A DNA stretch of 64,000 nt from Campanula takesimana (GCA_026119855.1 JAOWBW010001446.1:236638-300637); one strand, 5' to 3'; counted from the first letter of the stretch, positions 46,192-58,671 are shown. The notes: generated from the sequence alone by a model not told the origin. Program-made: numbers and translations.

Positions 46192-47201
46192 TTACTTTGT
46201 TGCTATGCGGGGTATGCAACCCATTTCTCGGACTAAAAATTCCTCGGATACCATGGGCCCCTTCGTAGAATACCAATTGTTGATTGGCTCGGAGCTTGGC
46301 TGGATCTCGCTGATAGATGGACTCTCCATTTCTGTGTTGTCGGAGATGGCGTTGACTTGACAATCATCCATGATGGCAAATTCTTCGAACATGGAGGCTA
46401 GATCGGTCAGTCCTTCCCCCACGGTAATCTTTACTTCAGACTCTATAGTCACTTTTTTGCCCCACCACTCTCGGGGTGACATTGGAATAGGCTCCCTTTC
46501 TTGTGTCAGAATTTCACAATCAGTGAAGATCTCGAGACCGGGCTTTCTGATGCCCTTGTTGTTAACCCATGACTCGGGAAAGATCATGTACGGAACATCT
46601 TCCCCTTGGCGAACAAAATAACCGTTCAGTGTGTTGTGGTAAGGCCCTAAGTTGGGGATTTCATATTGTCGACCTTATTTGCGAGCTCGGGTCTTTTGAT
46701 TCTTGCCGCTTGTTCATATTTTAAGTCATCTTCGGTAGGCTCGTATCCCAAACCAAACTTGTTTTTGACAAAAGGAACCTCTACGGGGTGCAATGTTCCT
46801 TGTTGATGCTTCCCTAGGCCTAGACCGGGAAAGTGATTCATGTTCCTCATCATGCGGAGGATTTTAGGATTACCAAGGGTCCATTGTCCGTTTCCCCTTT
46901 CTTTGTCAATGGCGATGATGCCGGAGAGAGTGGAATCTTCTATCCCGTGTTGAACTTGGTGGACGGGTTGTCTCCCATTTCTGTGGATGGTGACATTCTC
47001 GGCCATGACAGTGACTATCTCGTGCCCATTTCTGATCTTGACACACTGATGGAGAGTGGAAGGGACAGCATTGGAACTGTGGATCCATGGTCGGTCCAAA
47101 AGTAAGTTGAACGAAGACGGGACATCAAGTACTTGAAATGGGACAGACATGATCATGCTTCCAAATTCGATATCAACTTCTAGCATCCCCATAACTGTAC
47201 G
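46192..47201 (-). pseudogene. Protease C-terminal part and linker of element H
   Basis: Contains FQVLDVPSSFNLLLDRPWIH and NAVPSTLHQCVK, the conserved end of the Tat retropepsin, followed by a G-patch-like LGLGKHQQG and an acidic linker to RT. A frameshift lies between 46650 and 46590. The right edge is the N insertion (target GTACG); the catalytic half is on the other side of N at 54800-55157. Confidence 0.85.
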
Positions 47202-49552
47202 TGTCGCGACCCCGAAGCCGCGGTTCCGGAATACTCGGGCTGGACGTCGACTTAAAACCAAAACTCTAAAATATAGAAGTTAAAAATTCCATTTTGAACC
47301 AAAAGATGATAACACAAGGTTTTACAAATCCAAGTTTAAATCAACAAAGTACATCTAACATAAGCTCCACAGCTTAAACCCAAATGAATAAAATATACAA
47401 TTCTTAACAACGTCAATAATGGTAAAACTATCCCCAAAAGGTTATACATTTAAATAATGTAAACCGATCCATAACAACCTGCCCCAAAATCTCAATCCTC
47501 TCGACGTCCTCCTTGATCCGCAAATCCTAATCCTTTCCTCCTTGGGGGGGGGGGGTTAAGGAAAAACAAAGATGGAAATAAACGGGGTGAGATAAAATCT
47601 CAGTAAGTTACTAATGCAACTACATGACATGCTATGATGCAATAAACAATAATAATATCTCACATAGCACATAGCAAATATCATTTAACAGATGGCAGCG
47701 GAAATAAACAAGTAACAAAGGATACTGAGCCAAGGTTTCCCCAATAAAGGATATAACAATCTGATCACTGACGATAGGGCCGCATCGAAGAGCAGCATCA
47801 ATAAGCAGCATCAAAGAGCCGATAACCAATCAACGATAGCAGCATAAGAGCTGAAGAGAAAACCCGGTACCGGAACCAATAACCAACGATAACTGAGTAT
47901 ACGACACAAAGTCACAACCCCTTATAATAGCTAGACTGTTCCCAAGAAAGGAGCTAGCTCATCTCACATCCAAGGCCAATATGGAGGAGGGTAATAATGG
48001 GGCAAAACAATGGTCAACATCACAATGGACTTGGCTGTGCCATCATAATGTTTCGCATCGCCCAAACACACACAAAATACCAGCTGGACTTTCAAGTAAG
48101 GGATAAGTAATAAAATACTAGCTCAAATAAACAACTAAGGATTCCAAAGTAGGGAACCATTTCAAATAAGTCACCAAAAAGGTGCACCAATCCAACAACA
48201 CATCAAAAGATGTCCAAACAAATACAAAACGATACTTGGTCAAATTCCAGACATATTTGTTCACAAAGGAACCATTTTAAACACTAGAGTTATCCACAAC
48301 CCACACAAACAATTATCCCAGCTTTATCACAACGGACCAATCGTAAACGTTTTGTGTTATAAAACACCTACTGAAAACTCAACACAACCTAAACCTGAAT
48401 CCCAACCGAATAAACCACCTCATCTCGAAGAGCTCAAGGGGAGCGTTAAAACGATAATTTGTACACCTAAAATGGAGTCCGGATGAGGGAGATATGGCTC
48501 TCGAAAGATTGGACAAAAAGGGGAATAAATTCCACACCAAGGGAGAGGGTGCGCGCGCCTCCTATGGGAGGGTGCGCGCGGCTCCTTTGATCAGAAGGCA
48601 AATCAAGTTTGGAGGAGGAGAGGGTGCGCGCGCCTCCTAAGGGAGGGTGCGCGCGCCTCCATCCAACATAATGTTTTTTTGTTCAAGAGGGGCATAAGAG
48701 TGCGCGCGCCTCCTATGGGAGGGTGCGCGCGCCTCCTTGCCCGGAAAGGCAAATTCCGGCCAAAAATCTGGGTTTCTACCATTAACAACCCAACTCCAAA
48801 ACAAACCCAATCTTCACCATTTCTAACACTACCAAAATGTGAACTAAAGTACCTACACCATTTTGAACCAAAAGGACTCCAACAACATCATCTAAGGAAC
48901 CTCAATCAAGGGTGATTCAAATACCAAAATTTCACAAAATGAACAAAAATGTAAATCATCACAAAATCAACTAAAGAAGCAATAAATGGAAATCATAATA
49001 TCATCTAAGCATAGGATGAACATTTTTAGCATCAATAGGGGGGAAAGTAACTTACCCGGATTTTCTCAAAGGTGACGGAACTCGAAATTTCTTGGCTTCC
49101 TACGATCCTATCGACGATCTAAACATGATTCATGTTTTAAGAAATGAGAAATAACAAGAGGAAGATGAAGAAAATGAAGAGAGAAGGAAGAGAGAAAAAC
49201 TTACCTTTTCTATGGAAGGAGAGAGAGATATGCTGGGAGAGAGAGTGAAAGAGTGAGGGAGGTGAGGGAGGAGAGTAGGGAGGGAATAGGGAGAAATGAT
49301 TTCAAAATGTTACACTTAGGCCCCTCCCCCTAATACTACCCTTTCAAATAAACTCCCCACTAACAAATAAGACTCAACACTTCTACACTAGCACAAATGA
49401 CCCAAATAAAATGCTAGGCATAATTATTATGAAACATAAAATGCACACATAAATATTTAAATAAATAATAATTTAAATAAATAAATAAGCAAATAAATAA
49501 ATAATAATTATTTATTACCAATAAAATAGAGCCTAGTTTTCGGGTCTTGACA
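47202..49552 (-). repeat. 3' LTR of N
   Basis: TGTCGCGACCCCG to GGGTCTTGACA as printed. Minus-strand features match LTR A: two donor-like GTAAGT sites (near 49200 and 49050), the CT-rich leader (49215-49290) and the C run before AG (printed as a G run near 47545-47556). Six GC boxes at 48547-48736. Confidence 0.95.
48547..48736 (-). promoter_or_regulatory. Six-box GC array (N 3' LTR)
   Basis: Variants of GGGTGCGCGCGCCTCC start at 48547, 48570, 48622, 48645, 48698 and 48721; spacing 23-52-23-53-23, three pairs. The other LTR keeps only four boxes. Confidence 0.75.
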
Positions 49553-51280
49553 TTCACTCCCCCTTAAAGAAAATTCGACCCGAATTTTAACGAGACTTAC
49601 CCGAATGATCAAGTAGCCATTAATACGATAGTTCCGTCATTTCCCAAATTCCTCAATCATCCATTCTAAACCACCACGTAGTAACCCTAAATAATGTTCA
49701 CAATACCACGACCTCTCGCACATAACTTCCTTCAATCATAACCTTCACTACTAATTAGAATCTATAATCAAAATTGGAGAATCCCAATTGCTCCCAAACA
49801 TAACTCTCGAGATATCCCAAGCTCACCTTATTCATAACCTTAATTACACTGCAAAGGTGTTTCTTTTTGTAAATCGCATACTTAGTAGTATTCCCCAGAA
49901 ATTCAAAACATCACCATCCCGAGCCTAATTAGCTTTTAAAATATAAAAGGCTAAAGAAATTTCTATTTCCACAATATTCATCGAAATGGCTATATTTCTA
50001 TGGATTACCATTATAGTGTCCTCACTTTGAGTTAACACCTTAAATTAATAGTACCATACAAACCCCAAAATTTCTCGTACAAAGTGTCCACTTAAATTTA
50101 TGTTATACTCTCATCCCTTCATTAATCCGGTCTTGAAGCCTAAACAATTCAATATACTCAATAGTCCGCAAAACGATCCAAATTTCATCTTCAAAAGATT
50201 TTCTCTAACTCCCATTTAAGTTATAATCCGTGCTCATATACCCAAAGGAAATCAACGAACCCTAAATTCAATAGCTAACCCCAGTTAGTCTCTCACGCAT
50301 ACATTTATTAACTTAATGATACTTAAGCTCAATGGTACTACCAAAATCATAAACCAATTAGCTAGCCTCATTCCAATAGATCCATTACCAAATCACAATA
50401 TTCTTTAATTATGCCCAAATATTGATACTCAACTTTCTTCACATACCCTTGGTCCAAATCGCGAAACGCCACCAAGGAGAGATTTAGGACCATAGAACCA
50501 CTATCTAACCAAAATTCAAAATGCCTTTAACATAGATCGAGAAATTGTTACTCTCCCAAAATGTACTTATTAGCCCTTTCTAACTTAACACGCTTACCAC
50601 CATTATCGATTATAAATTCCACCATACACTCATTACCCATAACAATTCACGCATCCCTCCATACTAATCAATCCCGATGTACTCACGGAGATGTACTAAA
50701 AGTAAACAAAATCTCTTAACAAGAAACCCTCGGTCGAATCCTCAACTTTTACAACTCAACCGTTACAATATAGATATTGATCTAATTATCAGTACTACAA
50801 CCTTGTACCACAACAATGCAATTTAACCCCAAGCTTCTCCTCGAACACTAGGTACTATTCGGAAGAAAATGAAAATCTTACGAATGATAAATACACCCAA
50901 CAAATTGACCGAAACTAAATACTCGGATTTCAATTAAGAAAAGATAGGTATAACTCTACCCAAAGGAACGGTCTCAAACAGTTTTAAGAAATTAGGAATG
51001 GAGAATATAACAATCCCCCTACAACAATAGACTAAAGCAATAGTAACATCAAAATCTTGTAATAGCAACATGGCTAATTTAGCAGGTGAGACATAACCAT
51101 ACTTAAGCACATCATAAGCACATAAGACTTCATCAGATATCCTAAACTCCTCTATAGGAGTAGACACCTACTACACATAAGTCAAAGACTCAGAAGAAAT
51201 AAATGCAACTAAATGCACAGAAACACATAAATGCGATGATCCTAAAATGCATGCGCTCGCTCTCACGACGCAAAATAATA
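49553..51280. other. Non-coding filler of element N
   Basis: Begins with the PPT complement (ACTCCCCCTTAAAG). The rest is AT-rich without protease, RT or integrase motifs on either strand. An open frame at 50934-51167 (minus) matches nothing known to me. It stands where pol would be in a complete element. Confidence 0.6.
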
Positions 51281-51289
51281 CCTCCTGAA

Positions 51290-52279
51290 ATTATCCGTTA
51301 CCTGGTGAGTGCTGATTGATCGCAATTACTCTACCCTATACCTTAGGGTTCCCCGAAGCATCTCTTTTCTGACCCGGTGAAGTACTGGTTCCTGTTCCTG
51401 ATGATTGAACCTTAAACCTCGGACAATCTTTAATGAAGTGACCCAGTTGACCACAATTGATACATTTTCCCTGCTTCTTCCAACACTAATCCTCCAAATG
51501 GCCTTCCCTCTGACAGTAAGCGCAAAGCCACCTACCTTGTTTCCCTTGTTTCCCCGGAGTAGTACCCGGATTCCCTAGCGCGGTTTGTTCCTTAAACTGA
51601 GATGGTGCTCCCAAATTACCTCGGTTATCTGAACGGTGTTGTGGTTGAGATTTAGCATGGCTTACTTGTTTACCCGTATTTGCAACCTCGGTCTTCCTCT
51701 TATGTTCCCCAATGTCTTGCTCTATCAAATAGGCACGGTCCACCGCATCCTGAAAAAGTTGAATTCTCTGGGCTATCAACTGTGTCCTAATAGCTGTCTT
51801 CAAACCCCTGATAAACCTCATTGCTTTCTGCTCCTCGGTCCGCACAAGGTAGTCACAAACCTGGGTAATTCTGTGAACTTAGTCGAGTACTGCGCTACTG
51901 TCAACACGCCTTGCTCCAAGCTGAGGAACTCGATCTCTTTCCGGTTCTGATCCACTAGAGGGATGAAGTGTTCCTTGAATTTTCTCACAAATAACTCCCA
52001 AGCATAAGGAACAAGAGTAGCATCCCAACTGGCCCTCAGTGCCTTCCACCAATGTTCCGCAGCCCCGACTAACATATAGGCTGCAAACCGAACCCTATCC
52101 TTATCAGTGCAACCAAAGACATCGTAGATTTTCTCCATTGATTCTATCCATAGCTCGGCCTTCTTCACATCAGGCTCACCGTCGTACTCACTTGGTTTCA
52201 ACTTTAAGAACTGCTCCAATCCATAACGTGGAGGTGCTACATGTTCCTCTCTCGTTCCGTGGTCATGAATTGCTTTCAT
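51290..52279 (-). pseudogene. gag of element N
   Basis: Chromovirus-type gag core: EQFLKLKPSEYDGEPDVKKA, AAEHWWKALR, FVRKFKEHFIPLVDQNRKEI and LSLEQGVLTVAQYSTKFTEL (51850-52279), then IRGLKTAIRTQLIAQRIQLF (51486-51845). Two Cys knuckles follow: CAYCQREGHLED (51500) and a full CCHC, CINCGQLGHFIKDC (about 51430-51475). A frameshift near 51830 and a stop near 51487 break it. The start near 52279 follows the PBS by about 200 bases, short for this group; a longer open start may lie at 52380. The frame dies soon after the CCHC motif, before any protease. Confidence 0.88.
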
Positions 52280-52487
52280 TGCCGCTTACAACATCCCCTG
52301 AAATATTGCACGGTTCTCTTCCCGTAGATCATTCTGATTCGGAGTCCCACTATAACCTTCACCCGTTCTTCTTCTAGCCATTGAGAACAATTACCTGCAT
52401 AAAACATCAACCGTTACTCACTCCGAACACAACTACCCTCCTAGGTCATTCTAGTCCACCTATACTTATACTTAGAGCTAAACCATA

Positions 52488-52499
52488 GCTCTGATACCA
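52488..52499 (-). other. Primer binding site of N
   Basis: The reverse complement is TGGTATCAGAGC (initiator tRNA-Met), two bases from the 5' LTR. Confidence 0.95.
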
Positions 52500-52501
52500 A
52501 C

Positions 52502-54799
52502 TGTCGCGACCCCGAACCCGCGGTTCCGGAATACGCGAGCTGGACGTCGACTTAAAACCAAAACTCTAAAATATAGAAGTTAAAAATTCCATTTTGAACC
52601 AAAAGATGATAACAAAAGGTTTTACAAATCCAAGTTTAAATCAACAAAGTACATCTAACATAAGCTCCACAGCTTAAACCCAAATGAATAAAATATACAA
52701 TTCTTAACGACGTCAATAATGGTAAAACTATCCCCAAAAGGTTATACATTTAAATAATGTAAACCGATCCATAACAAACTGCCCCAAAATCTCAATCCTC
52801 TCGACGTCCTCCTCGATCCGCAAATCCTAATCCTTTCCTCCTTGGGGGGGGGGTTAAGGAAAAACAAAGATGGAAATAAACGGGGTGAGATAAAATCTCA
52901 GTAAGTTACTAATGCAACTACATGACATGCTATGATGCAATAAACAATAATAATATCTCACATAGCACATAGCAAATATCATTTAACAGATGGCAGCGGA
53001 AATAAACAAGTAACGAAGGATACTGAGACAAGGTTTCCCCAATAAAGGATATAACAATCTGATCACTGACGATAGGGCCGCATCGAAGAGCAGCATCAAT
53101 AACCAGCATCAAAGAGCCGATAACCAATCAACGATAGTAGCATAAGAGCTGAAGAGAAAACCCGGTACCGGAACCAATAACCAACGATAACTGAGTATAC
53201 GACACAAAGTCGCAACCCCTTATAATAGCTAGACTGTTCCCAAGAAAGGAGCTAGCTCATCTCACATCCAAGGCCAATCTGGAGGAGGGTAATAATGGGG
53301 CAAAACAATGGTCAACATCACAATGGACTTGGCTGTGCCATCATAATGTTTCGCATCGCCCAAACACACACAAATACCAGCTGGACTTTCAAGTAAGGGC
53401 TAAGTAATAAAATACTTGCTCAAATAAACTACTAAGGATTCCAAAGTAGGGAACCATTTCAAATAAGTCACCAAAAAGGTGCACCAATCCAACAACACAT
53501 CAAAAGATGTCCAAACAAATACAAAACGATACTTGGTCAAATTCCACACATATTTGTTCACAAAGGAACCATTTTAAACACTAGAGTTATCCACAACCCA
53601 CACAAACAATTATCCCAGCTTTATCACAACGGACCGATCGTAAACATTTTGTGTTATAAAACACCTACTGAAAACTCAACACAACCTAAACCTGAATCCC
53701 AACCGAATAAACCACCTCATCTCGAAGAGCTTAAGGGGAGCGTTAAAACGATAATTTGTACACCTAAAATGGAGTCCGGATGAGGGAGATATGGCTCTCG
53801 AAAGATTGGGCAAAAAGGGGAATAAATTCCACACCAGGGGAGAGGGTGCGCGCGCCTCTTTGATCAGAAGGCAAATCAAGTTTGGAGGAGGAGAGGGTGC
53901 GCGCGCCTCCATCCAACAGAAGGTTTTTTTGTTCAAGAGGGGCATAAGGGTGCGCGCGCCTCCTATGGGAGGGTGCGCGCGCCTCCTTGCCCGGAAAGGC
54001 AAATTCCGGCCAAAAATCTGGGTTTCTACCATTAACAACCCAACTCCAAAACAAACCCAATCTTCACCATTTCTAACACTACCAAAATGTGAACTAAAGT
54101 ACCTACACCATTTTGAACCAAAAGGACTCCAACAACATCATCTAAGGAACCTCAATCAAGGGTGATTCAAATACCAAAATTTCATAAAATGAACAAAAAT
54201 GTAAATCATTACAAAATCAACTAAAGAAGCAATAAATGGAAATCATAGTATCATCTAAGCATAGGATGAACATTTTTAGCATCAATGGGGGGAAAGTAAC
54301 TTACCCGGATTTTCTCAAAGGTGACAGAACTCGAAATTTCTTGGCTTCCTACGATCCTATCGACGATCTAAACATGATTCATGTTTTAAGAAATGAGAAA
54401 TAACAAGAGGAAGATGAAGAAAATGAAGAGAGAAGGAAGAGAGAAAAACTTACCTTTTCTATGGAAGGAGAGAGAGATATGCTGGGAGAGAGAGTGAAAG
54501 AGTGAGGGAGGTGAGGGAGGAGAGTAGGGAGGGAATAGGGAGAAATGATTTCAAAACGTTACACTTAGGACCCTCCCCCTAATACTACCCTTTCAAATAA
54601 ACTCCCCACTAACAAATAAGACTCAACACTTCTACACTAGCACAAATGACCCAAATAAAATGCTAGGCATAATTATTATGAAACATAAAATGCACACATA
54701 AATATTTAAATAAATAATAATTTAAATAAATATATAGCAAATAAATAAATAATAATTATTTATTACCAATAAATAGAGCCTAGTTTTCGGGTCGTGACA
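52502..54799 (-). repeat. 5' LTR of N
   Basis: 2298 bp, near-identical to 47202-49552. Main length differences: two GC boxes missing and a shorter G run near 52844-52852. GC boxes at 53844, 53895, 53948 and 53971. Confidence 0.95.
53844..53986 (-). promoter_or_regulatory. Four-box GC array (N 5' LTR)
   Basis: GGGTGCGCGCGCCTC(C/T) at 53844, 53895, 53948 and 53971, spacing 51-53-23. Compared with the sister LTR, one box was lost from each of two pairs while the remaining register was kept. Confidence 0.75.
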
Positions 54800-55157
54800 G
54801 TACGGGCAGTGCTGTCATACCCTCTAATGACTTGGGTACAAGGTTGTAAATTGGAGCTTTTGAGCCCCAGTATGCCCATGAGTCGGCTAGGCATTAAGTT
54901 GAGTGCGGAACCACCATCTACTAATACTCTTGAAATGGGTCTCCCCCTAGCCTTTACTTTGAGGTAGATGGCTTCATTGTGATCGGACCCAAATGGCGGG
55001 AGGTCCATGTCGGCAAAAGTGATGACATTGCCGAAGTGAATGTGACCTATCATTGCTGTGAGGTCCTCGGGAGTTGTGTCGGGAGAGACTGATGTGTCAT
55101 CTAAGTTTTTGATGATGAGGTCTCGGTGATTCTTTGATGATGCAATAAGGTCCCAGA
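54800..55157 (-). pseudogene. Protease catalytic half of element H
   Basis: Contains MDLPPFGSDHNEAIYLKVKA and the retropepsin motif VLVDGGSALNLMP, with the catalytic Asp in place (near 54900). On the left it is cut by N at GTACG; on the right by the hAT terminus at 55158. The reading frame is otherwise open, so both insertions hit a still readable gene. Confidence 0.88.
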
Positions 55158-55493
55158 TAGGGATGACCAAACACGGTTCCGGTTCGGAACCGCCGGTTCC
55201 GGTTCGGCTTTTATGTGAACCTTAACCGGCCCTTGGTTACACCGATTCCGGTTCCGGTTGTAACAATCCGGTTCCGGTTCGATTCCGGTCCGGTTCCGGT
55301 TCGGTTCCACGGTTCATTTTTTTATGGTTTTTTAACGGTTAATTCTGATGAAAACTATTAGAAATCAGTCAAAACACATTTTTATTATTTTCATTCACCG
55401 ACTTTGGCAAAAAAATCAGTCAAAAACACAACTTTTCTTGTCAATCTTCCATTAGTAACGGTTAATTCTGATGAAACTGTTCGAAACCTTATG
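55158..55493. mobile_element. hAT element, one end (split by inversion)
   Basis: Starts TAGGGATGACCAAACACGG; subterminal GGTTCCGG words dominate to 55320, then AT-rich sequence. The adjacent octamer GTCCCAGA (55150-55157) is the complement of the octamer at the other end (TCTGGGAC, 58226-58233). There is no matching inverted end here; it lies 3 kb away in the same printed orientation. The inner limit (about 55493) is set by where similarity to the T1 leader begins. Confidence 0.75.
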
Positions 55494-55554
55494 ATTTTGA
55501 CCAGGGCAATCCCTTGAGTCCATAAGTTTATGACAATTTGACAGGTCAGCCCAG

Positions 55555-55625
55555 AAGCGGTCGCCTCCCATGTACAATGCGCCAGGCGCGCGCTTCCCAC
55601 AACATCATCCCGAGGCGCGCGCTTC
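55555..55625. promoter_or_regulatory. GC-box triplet in the inverted H leader
   Basis: AAGCGGTCGCCTC, AGGCGCGCGCTTC and AGGCGCGCGCTTC start at 55555, 55584 and 55613, exactly 29 bp apart. Equivalent to the T1 triplet at 33578-33648, read from the other strand. Confidence 0.65.
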
Positions 55626-56588
55626 TGGGCTAATTTCCAGGACAAGAACTGGTTTCAAGGACTGAATAGAATAGTGGGGTGTGGGCACAGTTGCCTGCAT
55701 CAGAACAGAATTGAACCTTTGGACTGTCTTAATTTTGTGTTTATTTACCGGTCACATGGGTGATTCGGGAGTTGTAATTTGCATGATTATGTGTTTTTTA
55801 TATTTCTTTTCAAAAAATAAAAAAAATTGTTACGTGATAGACCTCACACTACATGCACATTACTCCTATGAATTGCTCACTATCGAGTCGCACAAGTCCA
55901 TAACCCCAACTCGTCGAGGCCGTCCTAGAATGTTTCAAGCTCCACCCGACCTTGACTCTTTCGAAGCGCTCAACCTCAGCCCGTGGCGTAGTTCAAGACT
56001 ACATTCCGGGGGTGACCTTTAAGCCTCTCTTTAGCCGAGCACAAACCACACAATTCTAGTTAGGGTCTAACACTCCGTGACCAAGTCGGTTTTCATGTAC
56101 CAAGATTTCCCTAAACTAATGTTTTCAAATCATACATGCCAACTTGTTGATACCGACGCAATAAAAATCCGTCCCCAAAAGTGGTTATTTTGGACGAAAA
56201 TAAAAAAATCCGTCCCCGCATGTATGCTTTACTACATTGATTTAGTTTAATCCCGATACATGTAGGATTCACAAACGTGATGGAATCTGATGAGTATATG
56301 GGACCGTGAGATGGTCTATATACTAGTGTGACGATTCCATTATCTTCTTAGAAACCCCAAAAGGGACCCTGTCCCTCCGACTTATAAAAAAAAGAGTCTT
56401 TTTCTTATGTGGTTCGAGTCGTGTGCCCAATGTGTGTTCTCAACCTCTTCATGGACCGAAAGTGTGAACCGAGACTGAAAAGGGCTACTTCTCCAATTAT
56501 AGGTCCGATTGGTACTCTCCGCGTCTATAGGGATTCATCCAACAGGCTTGTCCGTGAACCGATCACTCCAACAGCTTCTATATCATCA

Positions 56589-58233
56589 ATGGCCGGCGAC
56601 TCCAGCACCAACAACGCCATGACTCTCGAACAGCTTTCTGCCATGGTTCAAGCACTCCAACAACAAGTCTCTACCCTTAACCAAGAGGCTCAAACCAAGG
56701 AAAACTTGTGGCAAACTCATGTTGACAACCAACAAGAGGCCCATGAGGCCGAGGTCGAACAATTGAAAGCCAAGCTCATCAAGCTCTCCAAGAATAAGGG
56801 GGTAAACAACAATGAGGAATCCGAATGGACCCAAGGTTTGTTTGAAATCCCATATGTAGTGCTCGTACCAAAAAAGTGGGGGAGCCAAGCACCGACAACA
56901 ACGACCACAAAATGGTCAATTCCATCATGTCCTATATTGATCAGAAATTTGACGGCCTCAACATGGGAAAAGGCTCCAATACAAGCCTTTATCAGTCATC
57001 CATTCTCATGAGCACGATGGCCGCTCTCCCCGACAAGTTCAAAATGCCCGACATTAGCAAGTTCAAGAGCAACTCATACCCGATGGCTCACATCGAGACT
57101 TACATTTGGGCTATGGTTCCGAAGAAGGTATCCCCAAAGGTGATGGCTCAATACTTTCCTCTCACTCTCGAGGGGGCGAAAAAAGGATTGGTATGCAACT
57201 CTCCCGCTTACTGTCCGTCTTAATTGGGATGCCGCTATACTTGCCTTCAAAAATCAATATCAAGGCAACACCACTCACCGGCCCATAAGGAAAGAGCTCG
57301 AGAACACCACTCAAAGAGACAACGAGTCCTTCATTGACTTCACAAGGAGATGGAATGAAAAGCTCTCTGAAATTGTTGAGAGGCCAAACACGAAAGAGCA
57401 AATGGACATCTTCCTCAAGTGTCTCAAGATTGATCTCCGCACCCACCTAAGTGGGGCTTGCTACTCTGACTTCTCCTAAATATATGAGGCAGGGGTACGC
57501 ATGGATGACTTGCTTAAAGAGATAAAGAAAGCCACTCCTACTTTCCATTACAAGGCCGCCTCTAGTTCAAACAAAGAGGCTTCTGTCAATGCCGTTACTA
57601 CTGACAAGGGGAATTACAAAGGGTCCCTCCACCACAAGGCAAGCGGTTCCAAAACGACCGCGTCTACACTCCTCTCAATGGCATGACCATCCCGAGGCCT
57701 ATGAAGCTCTAAAGGCCAAGGGACAAATCACTCCTCTCCAAGGGTACAAGCAACCACAACCGCTCCGTCCCAACCATGCCCACCACAAGTGGTGTGACTA
57801 CCATCAATGCACCGGCCACCTCACCGAGGAATGCTTCTCCATTCGCAACACCATCCAAGACCTTATAGACAAGAAGGAATTCATAATCCCTAATGAGGGT
57901 GGTGTCAATGTAATAGAGGTAGAAGAGTTTGAAGGAACCACTCATTCGATCCCATTTGTGAATGAGGGCTCCGATGGCATGAATAAACTTGACAATTCTT
58001 GTTATGTTGTGACTTATGATGAAGTTATGAGGGAAGTCTTAGAGAATAGGAAGAAGAAGCTCCAAGGGTCCGTGAATGTGCTCACCCGCAGTGGCCGGGT
58101 AATAGCGAGCGCCTCGGTTCCCACGAATATAGCAACCAACACCTCTTCTCAAAGACCAAAAGCACAAGATGCACCTGAAGACCCTTTATTGACACAACTC
58201 AAGAAGACGCAAGCCAACATATCCATCTGGGAC
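56589..58233 (+). pseudogene. gag of element H (on the inverted block)
   Basis: Starts at ATG 56589 (MAGDSSTNNAMTLEQLSAMV), then a Gln-rich coiled coil and the gag core (ALPDKFKMPDISKFKSN, PKKVSPKVMAQYFPLTLEG, near 57020-57180; MDIFLKCLKIDLRTHLSGAC near 57400). A Cys/His knuckle variant (WCDYHQCTGHLTEEC) is near 57795-57835, then the linker to protease (LKKTQANI near 58200). Frameshifts near 56850, 57180 and 57650 and a stop at 57477 break it. It ends at the hAT target octamer TCTGGGAC; the codon register there matches that of the protease part at 55157, showing they were once continuous. Confidence 0.88.
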
Positions 58234-58466
58234 TAGGGATGGCCAAACCGGACCGGAACCGTCGAACCGGCCCGGAACCAGAACCGAAAAAACCGTAACC
58301 GCCATGAACCGTAACGAAAACCGGAACCGTGGGAACCGGAACCGTTTTGAATAAGGGCCGGTTAAGGTTCAACCCCCCAAAAAACCGTGAACCGGCGGTT
58401 CCGAACCGCCCAACCAAACCGCGAACCGGAACCGTCTGAACCGTCAGTAAAACCGTACCCCTGCAG
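58234..58466. mobile_element. hAT element, other end (split by inversion)
   Basis: Starts TAGGGATGGCCAAACCGG after octamer TCTGGGAC, followed by dense GGAACCG/CCGGTT words. With 55158-55493 it makes a non-autonomous hAT element of roughly 570 bp with an 8-bp target duplication. TAGGGATG-type termini and 8-bp duplications are typical of plant hAT elements. Confidence 0.75.
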
Positions 58467-58512
58467 TGTTTGTTAGCATGAAATAATAGGAAGAATAGGA
58501 AGAACACATGGA

Positions 58513-58583
58513 AGGCGGGCGATTCTGGAATGTGATGTGGGACGCACGTGCTTTGGACCATGAAGGTCCGAGGCGTGCGCTTC
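58513..58583 (-). promoter_or_regulatory. GC-box triplet near the PBS of H
   Basis: AGGCGGGCGATTC, ACGCACGTGCTTT and AGGCGTGCGCTTC start at 58513, 58542 and 58571: exact 29-29 spacing although the boxes have diverged. Equivalent to T1 33766-33836. Confidence 0.6.
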
Positions 58584-58652
58584 CCATATCAATTTCCAGA
58601 ATGCCCAGAAAAGTGAATTATGAACAGAAACACAAGTTTAACCCTCAAACAG

Positions 58653-58670
58653 TCCCCAGCGGAGTCGCCA
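58653..58670 (-). other. Primer binding site of H
   Basis: The reverse complement is TGGCGACTCCGCTGGGGA, one base from the LTR; shared with T1 apart from one base. Confidence 0.85.
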
Positions 58671-58671
58671 C

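Larger units (their letters stand above)
47202..54799 (-). mobile_element. Nested gag-only chromovirus derivative N
   Basis: Two LTRs of 2351 and 2298 bp, perfect target duplication GTACG (47197-47201 and 54800-54804), PBS beside the right LTR and PPT beside the left one. The 2.95-kb interior holds gag only. The LTRs are homologous to that of the pol-bearing element A, so N is a non-autonomous relative that needs another element's enzymes. Confidence 0.95.
55494..58466 (+). other. Inverted block of element H
   Basis: Leader, gag and one hAT end of H lie here on the plus strand, while LTR, PBS, first part of the leader, protease and RT are on minus. The segment 55494-56400 is the reverse complement of the T1 leader (32820-33720). 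The leader continues, in the original orientation, at 58467-58671 (equivalent to T1 33722-33925). The breakpoints are therefore about 55494, inside the hAT element, and about 58466, where the hAT end abuts leader. Confidence 0.8.

Noticed and set aside
49620..50930. Search for hidden pol in element N
   Set aside because: No YVDD, DDE, RNase H or DSGA/DTG protease motif seen in any frame, so I kept the gag-only call.
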